A DNA stretch of 64,000 bases from Bathymodiolus brooksi (lineage: Eukaryota; Mollusca; Bivalvia; Mytilida; Modiolidae), in NCBI GenBank assembly GCA_963680875.1, contig OY804588.1, positions 78,888,829-78,952,828 of the forward strand. The letters run 5' to 3'. The translations under genes were made by a program, and so were the position numbers. The notes beneath the pieces were generated by a model. That model was not told the DNA's origin. It searched no databases and worked only from the letters and a program-made list of their open reading frames with translations. Below are positions 56,036 to 64,000 of the stretch, piece by piece (position 1 is the stretch's first letter; each line of letters begins with the position of its first letter).

Positions 56036-56997
56036 TAAGAGTAATAACAAAATTACCGAACTCCGAACAATATTACAAAGGGAAAGTCAAAACTCATAAG
56101 TATATAAACAGACAAAATCAGTCAACAACCGGAAAACTGTGAAAATCGTAATGACCCTGACTTGGTACAGGCATTTCTAAAGAAATGGTAGGTTGAATCA
56201 GATTTTAAAGCGCCAAACATTCCGCTTTCATTACGGCTCAAAGTTTCCGGCTGTCACTATAACAGTATTTATAACAATACTTGAACAAAACAGGTAAAAC
56301 AGTTGTCAAAGCAGCACCAATCTCAGTGAAGCAAATGTCAAAGACACTTTTACGTCACACATTGATAAACAAATATTTTTAGCATTTTTGTTGACACCTT
56401 ATCTTTATGCATTTTCACTATGTGAAAATCCATCGTTTATAATCTTTTCTGCAGAAACGGAATATATTTCGACAAAATCTTGGTATCGGAATATAAACTT
56501 TTTAAGAGATCGAATAAGGCGAATCTTTTGATAGGCCTGGTCCAGTAGCCTGTTTCTCAGATGAAGATGACGTTTCGGGAAATCAGAATAATTGTTACAG
56601 TCCCTTGCACAGCGAAGATGTAAACACCATATGTAGGAGAAGCTGGTATATTACTGCACATATTTGGTAAATTTATGATTTTAAAATTTATGATAAACGG
56701 GACGTTTATCATAAATTTTAGTATTGATTTGACCACTGTCGTCAAATTCGAGGTATAAGTCCAAAAATGATGCGGACGAAGCGGTATCTGTGGTCTTATT
56801 AACTTCCAGCTCTGGAGGATATATCAATGGAAGAAATTCTGCAAATTTAGAATTATTGATAGATAAAACGTCATCAATATACCTGTATGTGAAATTAAAG
56901 GCTCTAGTCTCATGAATCTTCTTATCTTTTACAAGCTTTTGAAGAAACTCCGACTCATATGGGTATAAAAATAAATCGGCTAGAGGAGGGGCACAAT
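56036..56997. repeat. Large cassette, copy 2
   Basis: Same boundaries and order of parts as copy 1, starting 4,643 bp downstream. It differs by scattered substitutions (for example ACTATAACAGTATTTATAAC against ACTATGACAGTATGTATAAC). Confidence 0.85.
56405..56997 (-). pseudogene. Reverse transcriptase relic in cassette 2
   Basis: The architecture is the same as in the relic of cassette 1: YIDD box, break at the inverted repeat after YDKR, CSNIPASPTYGVYI in a second frame, a third segment to a stop at 56405-56407. The same deletion after GVYI is present, so the damage predates the amplification. The upstream text reads YPYESEFLQK where copy 1 has YSYESEFLQK. The open frame at 56557-56745 is the middle segment read through the frameshift. 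Confidence 0.8.
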
Positions 56998-57142
56998 ATG
57001 ATACCTGCAAACTGTTTTATACCATGTGATACCTTCAAACTGTTGTATACCATGTGATACCTTCAAACTGTTTATATCATGTGATACCTTCAAACTGTTT
57101 TATACCATGCGATACATTCAAACTGTTTTATACCATGTGATA

Positions 57143-57250
57143 CATGTGAAAAAAACTGTTAATCATTATTATTTTATTACGAGGGTATAGTCAATCACAG
57201 TTCCTTTCTCTTTCAGGAACGACAATCACATTACCTCGTTATTTTGCAAT
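57143..57250. repeat. 108-bp cassette, copy 3
   Basis: First-position subtype (GTGAAAAAAACTG start, TTTTGCAATG end), lying about 145 bp after the large cassette as in the other units. Confidence 0.85.
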
Positions 57251-57680
57251 GTGATGCATTCAAATTGTTTCATACCATGTGATACCTTCACGCTGATTTA
57301 TACCATGTGATACATTCAAACTTTGTTATCCCATGTGATACCCTCAACCTGTTTAATACCATTGGATACATTCAAACTTTGTTATGCCATGTGATACCCT
57401 CAAACTGTTCATACCATGTGATACCTTCAACAAACGTTGTTTTATACCATGTTATTCTTTCAATCTGTTTTTTACCATGTGATGCATTCAAACTGTGCTA
57501 TACCATGTGATACCATTAATCTGTTTTATATCATGTGATACCTTCAAACTGTTTATCCAATATGATACATCCAAACTATGTTATGCCATGTGATACCTTC
57601 AAACTGTTTTATACCATGTGATATCTTCAAACTGTTGTATGACATGTGATACATTCAAACTGTTTGATACCATGTAATAC

Positions 57681-57789
57681 ATGTAAAAAAAATTGTTCAT
57701 CATTATTATTTTATTACGAGGGTATAGTCAATCACAGTTCCTTTCTCTTTCGGGAACGACAATCACAGTACCTCGTTATTTTGTAATGT
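57681..57789. repeat. 108-bp cassette, copy 4
   Basis: Second-position subtype (GTAAAAAAAATTG start, TTTTGTAATG end). The arm reads CGGGAACG instead of CAGGAACG, and TGAGGC replaces TGATGC at its end. Confidence 0.85.
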
Positions 57790-59670
57790 GAGGCATTCAA
57801 ACTTTGTTTTACCATGTGATACCTTCAAGCTGATTTATACCATGTGATACATTCAAGCTTTGCTATGCAATGTGATACCCTCAAAATGTTTAATACCATA
57901 TGATATCTTCAAACTGTTTTATACCATGTGATACCTTCAAACTTTTTTTTACCATTTGATAACTTCAAACTGTTTTATACCATGTGATGCATTCAATCTG
58001 TTTAATACCATGTGATACCTTCAAGCTGATTTATACCATGTGATACATTCAAACTTTGCTATGCAATTTGATACCCTCAAAATGTTTAATACCATGTGAT
58101 ACCTTCAAACTGTTTTATACCATGTGATACCTTCAAACTGATTTATACCATGTGATGCAGTCAAACTTTGCTATGCAATTTGATACCCTCAAAATGTTTA
58201 ATACCATGTGATGCCTTCAAACCTTTTTATGCCATGTGATACCTTCAAACTGTTTAATATCATGTGATACCTTCAATCTGTTTTATACCATGTGATATCT
58301 TCAAATTGTGCATACAATGTGATACCTTGAACCAACTTTTTTTTATACCATGTGATGCTTTCAATCTGTTTTATACCATGTGATACCTTCAAGCTGATTT
58401 ATACCATGTGATACATTCAAACTTTGTAATGTAATATGATACCCTTAAAATGTTTAATACCATGTGATACCCTCAAACTGTTTTATACCATGTGATATCT
58501 TCAAATTATTCATACCATGTGATACCTTCAACAAACTGTTGTTTATACCATGTGATACTTTCAATCTGTTTTATACCATATGATGCATTCAAGCTGTTAT
58601 TTAACATATGCTACTTTTAAAATGTTTTATATCATGTAATACTTTCAAACTGTTTATACAATATGATACATTCAAACTGTTTGATATCCTGTGATACATT
58701 CAAACTGTTATTTACCATGTGATACATTCAAACTGTGTTAAACTAAGTAAAACCTTTAAACTGTTTGAAACCATGTGATATCTTCAAACTGTTTTATGCC
58801 ATGTGATACATTCAAACTGTTTTAAACCATGTAATAGCTTCAAGCTGTGTTATACCATGTGATACCATCAAATGTTTTATTATACCATGTGATACCTGCA
58901 AATTGTTTTATACCATGTGATACCCTCAAGCTGAGTTATACCATGTGATACATTCAAACTTTGTTATGCCATATGATACCTTCAAAATGATTAATACTAT
59001 GTGATACCTTCAAACTGTTTCATACAATGTGATATCTTCAAACTGTTTTATATCATGTTATACCTTCAAACTGTTGTATGCCATGTGATATATTTAAACT
59101 GTTTTATACGATGTGATACCTTCAAACTGTTATATACCATGTGATACCTTTGATCTGTTTTATATCATGTGATACCTTCAAACTGTTTATACCATATGAT
59201 ACATTCAAACTGTTTTATATCATGTGATACCTTCAAACTGTTGTATGACATGTGATATATTTAAACTGTTTTATACGATGTGATACCTTCAAACTGTTTT
59301 ATACCATGTCATACCTACAAACTGTTTTATATCATGTGATACCTTCAAACTGTTGTATGCCATATGATATATTCAAACTGTTTTATACCATGTGATACCT
59401 TCAAACTGTTGTATACCATGTGATACCTTCAAACTGTTCATACCATGTGATACCTTCAAACTGTTTTATACCATGTGCTATCTTCAAATTGTTCATGCCA
59501 TGTGATACCTTCAACAAACTTTTTTTTACCATATGATGCTTTCAATCTGTTTTATATCATGTTATACTTTCAATCTGTTTTATACCATGTGATGCATTCA
59601 AACTGTTTTATACCATGTGATACCTTTAATATGTTTTATATCATGTGATACCTTCAAACTGTTTATACAA

Positions 59671-60631
59671 TAAGAGTAATAACAAAATTACCGAACTTCG
59701 AACAATATTACAAAGGGAAAGTCAAAACTCATAAGTATATAAACACACAAAATCAGTCAACAACCGGAAAACTGTGAAAATCGTAATGACCCTGACTTGG
59801 TACAGGCATTTCTAAAGAAATGGTAGGTTGAATCAGATTTTAAAGCGCCAAACATTCCGCTTTCATTACGGCTCAAAGTTTTCGGCTGTCACTATAACAG
59901 TATTTATAACAATACTTGAACAAAACAGGTAAAACAGTTGTCAAAGCAGCACCAAACTCAGTGAAGTAAATGTCAAAGACACTTTTACGTCACACATTGA
60001 TAAACAAATATTATTAGCATATTTGTTGACACCTTATCTTTATGCATTTTCACTATGTGAAAATCCATCGTTTATAATCTTTTCTGCAGAAACGGAATAT
60101 ATTTCGACAAAATCTTGGTATCGGAATATAAACTTTTTAAGAGATCGAATAAGACGAATCTTTTGATAGCCCTGATCCAGTAGCCTGTTTCTCAGATGAA
60201 GATGACGTTTCAGGAAATCAGAAAATTGTTACTGTCCCTTGCATAGCGAAGATGTAAACACCATATGTAGGAGAAGCTGGTATATTACTGCACATATTTG
60301 GTAAATTTATGATTTTAAAATTTATGATAAACGGGACGTTTATCATAAATTTTAGTATTGATTTGACCACTGTCGTCAAATTCGAGGTATAAGTCCAAAA
60401 ATGATGCGGACGAAGCGGTATCTGTGGTCTTATTAACTTCCAGCTCTGGAGGATATATCAATGGAAGAAATTCTGCAAATCTAGAATTATTGATAGATAA
60501 AACGTCATCAATATACCTGTATGTGAAATTAAAGGCTCTAGTCTCATGAATCTTCTTATCTTTTACAAGCTTTTGAAGAAACTCCGACTCATATGAGTAT
60601 AAAAATAAATCGGCTAGAGGAGGGGCAAAAT
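59671..60631. repeat. Large cassette, copy 3
   Basis: Same boundaries as copies 1 and 2, starting 3,635 bp after copy 2. It has more changes than the others, for example TATTATTAGCATATTTG in place of TATTTTTAGCATTTTTG. Confidence 0.85.
60040..60631 (-). pseudogene. Reverse transcriptase relic in cassette 3
   Basis: Same parts and same two breaks as the relics in cassettes 1 and 2. In addition, a small deletion at about 60220-60230 (GAAAATTGTTACTG against GAATAATTATTACAG) adds another frameshift in the last segment. The first Cys of the CAPPLADLF motif is Phe here because of GGGGCAAAAT in place of GGGGCACAAT. Stop at 60040-60042. Confidence 0.8.
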
Positions 60632-60804
60632 ATGATACCTGCAAACTGTTTTATACCATGTGATACCTTCAAACTGTTTATATCATGTGATACCTTCAAA
60701 CTGTTTTATACCATGTGATACCTTCAAACTGTTTATATCATGTGATACCTTCAAACTGTTTTATACCATGCGATACATTCAAACTGTTTAATACCATGTG
60801 ATAC

Positions 60805-60912
60805 ATGTGAAAAAAACTGTTAATCATTATTATTTTATTACGAGGGTATAGTCAATGACAGTTCCTTTCTCTTTCAGGAACGACAATCACATTACCTCGT
60901 TATTTTGCAATG
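60805..60912. repeat. 108-bp cassette, copy 5
   Basis: First-position subtype. One change, GTCAATGACAG in place of GTCAATCACAG, breaks the left direct repeat. Confidence 0.85.
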
Positions 60913-61564
60913 TGATGCATTCAAATTGTTTCATACTATGTGATACCTTCAAGTTGATTTATACCATGTGATACCTTCAAGCTGATTTATACCATGTGAT
61001 ACATTCAAACTTTGTTATCCCATGTGATACCCTCAACCTGTTTAATACCATGTGATACCTGCAAACTATTTTATACCATGTGATACCTTCAAACTGTTTT
61101 ATACCATTGGATACATTCAAACTTTGTTATCCCATGTGATACCCTCAACCTGTTTAATACCATGTGATACCTGCAAACTATTTTATACCATGTGATACCT
61201 TCAAACTGTTTTATACCATTGGATACATTCAAACTTTGTTATGCCATGTGATACCCTCAAACTGTTTAATACCATGTGATTCCTTCAAACTGTTCATACC
61301 ATGTGATCATTCAACAAACGTTGGTTTATACCATGTTATTCCTTCAATCTGTTTGTTACCATGTGATGCATTCAAACTGTGTTATACCATGTGATACCCT
61401 TAATCTGTTTTATATAATGTGATACCTTCAAACTGTTTATACGATATGATACATCCAAACTATTTTATGCCATGTGATACCTTCAAACTGTTTTATACCA
61501 TGTGATATCTTCAAACTGTTGTATAACATGTGATACATTCAAACTGTTTGATACCATGTGATAC

Positions 61565-61672
61565 ATGTAAAAAAAATTGTTCATCATTATTATTTTATTA
61601 CGAGGGTATAGTCAATCACAGTTCATTTCTTTTTCAGGAACGACAATCACAGTACCTCGTTATTTTGTAATG
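61565..61672. repeat. 108-bp cassette, copy 6
   Basis: Second-position subtype. The left arm of the small inverted pair is GTTCAT instead of GTTCCT, so the hairpin is not kept. Confidence 0.85.
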
Positions 61673-63902
61673 TGATGCAATAAAACTTTGTTGTACCATG
61701 TGATACCTTCAAGCTGATTTATACCATGTGATACATTCAAGCTTTGCTATGCAATGTGATACTCTCAAAATGTTTGATACCATATGATACCTTCAAACTG
61801 TGTTATACCATGTGATACCTTCAAACTGTGTTTTACCATTGGATACCTTCAAACTGTTTTATACCATGTGATGCATTCAATCTGTTTTATACCATGTGAT
61901 ACCTTCAAGCTGATTTATACCATGTGATACATTCAAACTTTGCTATGCAATTTGATACCCTCAAAATGTTTAATACCATGTGATACCTTCAAACTGTTTT
62001 ATGCCATGTGATACCTTCAAACTGTTTAATATCATGTGATACCTTCAAACTGTTTTATACCATGTGATATCTTCAAATTGTGCATACCATGTAATACCTT
62101 GAACAAACTTTTTTTTATACCATGTGATGCTTTCAATCTGTTTTATACCATGGCATACCTTCAAGCTGATTTATACCATGTGATACATTCAAACTTTGTA
62201 ATGCAATATGATACCCTCAAAATGTTTAATACCATGGGATACCTTCAAACTGTTTTATACCATGTGATATCTTCAAATTATTCATACCATGTGATACCTT
62301 CAACAAACTGTTGTTTATACTATGTGATACTTTCAATCTGTTTTATACCATATGATGCATTCAAGCTGTTTTATAACATATGCTACTTTTAATATGTTTT
62401 ATATCATGTAATACTTTCAAACTGTTTATACAATATGATACATTCAAACTGTTTGAAACCATGTGATAACTTCAAACTGTGTTATGCCATGTGATACATT
62501 CAAACTGTTTTAAACTATGTAATAGCTTCAAGCTGTGTTATACCATGTGATGCCTTCAAATGTTTTATTATACCATGTGATACCTGCAAATTGTTTTATA
62601 CCATGTGATACCCTCAAGCTGATTTATACCATGTGATACATTCAAACTTTGTTATGCCATATGATACCTTCAAAATGATTAATACTATGTGATACCTTCA
62701 AACTGTTTCATACCATGTGATATCATCAAATTGTTCATACCATGTGATACCTTCAACAAACTTGTTTTTATTACCATGTGATACCTTCAACAAACTTGTT
62801 TTTATTACCATGTGATACTTTCAATCTGTTATATGTCATGTGATACTTTCAATCTGTTTAATACCACATGATACCTTTAATCTGTTTTATATCATGTGAT
62901 TCCTTCAAACTGTTTACACCATGTGATATTTTCAATCTGTTTTATACCATGTGATGTATTCAAACTGTTTTATACCATGTGATACCTTTAATCTGTTTTA
63001 TATCATGTAATACCTTCAAACTGTTTATACCATGTGATACTTTCAATCGGTTTTATACCATGTGATGTATTCAAATTGTTTTATGCCATGTGATACCTTT
63101 AATCTGTTTTATATCATGTGATACCTTCAAACTGTTTATACCATATGATACATTCAAACTGTTTTATAACATGTGATACATTCAAACTGTTTTATACCAT
63201 GTGATACCTTCAAACTGTTTTATACCATGTGATACCTTTAAACTGTTTTATACCATGTGATACTTTCAAACTGTGTTATACCATGTGATATCTTCAAATT
63301 GTTCATACCATGTGATACCTTCAACAAACTTTTTTATATCATGTGATACTTTCAATTTGTTTGATACCATGTCATGCATTCAAACTGTTTTATATCATGT
63401 GATACCTTCAAACTGATGTAGCCATGTGATATATTTAAACTGTTTATACGATGTGATACCTTCAAACTGTTTTATACCATGTGATACCTTCAAACTGTTT
63501 TATATCATGTGATACCTTCAAACGGTTGTATGCCATGTGATATATTTAAACTGTTTTATACGATGTGAAACCTTTAAACTGTTTTATACCATGTGATACC
63601 TACAAACTGTTTTATATCATGTGATACCTTCAAACTGTTGTATGCCATGTGATATATTCAAACTGTTTTATACCATGTGATACCTTCAAACTGTTTTATA
63701 CCATGTGATATCTTCAAATTGTTCATGCCATGTGATACCTTCAACAAACGTTTTTTCTTACCATGTGATGCTTTCAATCTGTTTTATATCATGTTATACT
63801 TTCATTCTGTTTTATACCATGTGATGCATTCAAACTGTGTTATACCATGTGATACCTTTAATATGTTTTATATCATGTGATACCTTCAAACTGTTTATAC
63901 AA

Positions 63903-64000
63903 TAAGAGTAATAACAAAATTACCGAACTCCGAACAATATTACAAAGGGAAAGTCAAAACTCATAAGTATATAAACAGACAAAATCAGTCAACAACCGGA
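63903..64000. repeat. Large cassette, copy 4 (cut by the window edge)
   Basis: The first 98 bases of the cassette, from TAAGAGTAATAACAAAATTA, start 4,232 bp after copy 3. The reverse transcriptase part would lie beyond the window. Confidence 0.85.

Larger units (their letters stand above)
48008..64000. repeat. 28-bp satellite array with embedded cassettes
   Basis: Head-to-tail monomers consist of TACCATGTGATACC followed by TTCAAACTGTTTTA (28 bp; a common variant has one T fewer). More than 400 units are present, with substitutions in nearly every one. The array runs off the right edge of the window. Two kinds of foreign cassette recur inside it, one of about 965 bp (starts at 51393, 56036, 59671, 63903) and one of about 108 bp (six copies). 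As 28 is not a multiple of three, open frames need three monomers per turn and stay short (60-120 codons); they read MIPSNCFIPCDTFKLFYTM or similar and are not genes. Confidence 0.97.

Noticed and set aside
1..64000. Telomeric TTAGGG-type repeats or rRNA genes that could place the contig
   Set aside because: Neither was seen on either strand.

Overview
The window looks like non-coding, AT-rich nuclear DNA from a metazoan, most likely a mollusc and perhaps a bivalve. The pointers are several decayed retroelement fragments, including a YIDD-box reverse transcriptase, that resemble repeats I recall from bivalve genomes; the taxon is an inference. I see no intact conventional gene, no rRNA and no bacterial-type operon. 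Roughly 85% of the window is tandem repeat, in six families.

Layout. 1-1105: minisatellite of about 42-43 bp. 1106-3576: mostly single-copy sequence with a weak terminal-exon candidate, an (AT)n tract, a (CAAA)n tract and pieces of a dispersed repeat. 3577-39213: one 35.6-kb satellite of 36-bp monomers with a 38-bp variant, organised in higher-order repeats. These include a near-identical 5,440-bp tandem duplication (5678-11117 and 11118-16557), a near-identical 3,716-bp one (about 17823-21538 and 21539-25254), a looser 3,714-bp repeat (30070-31480 and 33784-35194), and nested 545-bp and roughly 0.9-kb units. 39214-42721: non-repetitive DNA with a second dispersed-repeat copy, a reverse transcriptase relic and a third copy. 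42722-43430: 52-bp repeat. 43457-44500: 43-bp repeat sharing its core with the repeat at 1-1105. 44501-48007: mostly single-copy DNA with a tRNA-like remnant and a 39-bp minisatellite. 48008-64000: 28-bp satellite interrupted by a roughly 965-bp cassette carrying a broken reverse transcriptase relic (three full copies and the start of a fourth) and by a 108-bp cassette (six copies).

No genes work together here. What can be read is the history of repeat growth: monomer amplification, then amplification of multi-kilobase blocks, and in the 28-bp array capture of retroelement debris that was then co-amplified as part of the satellite. The most unusual items are that composite satellite, a perfect 17-bp inverted repeat shared by its reverse transcriptase relics, the layered duplications of the 36-bp array, and a 38-bp monomer that acts as a reading-frame switch in an otherwise stop-free satellite.
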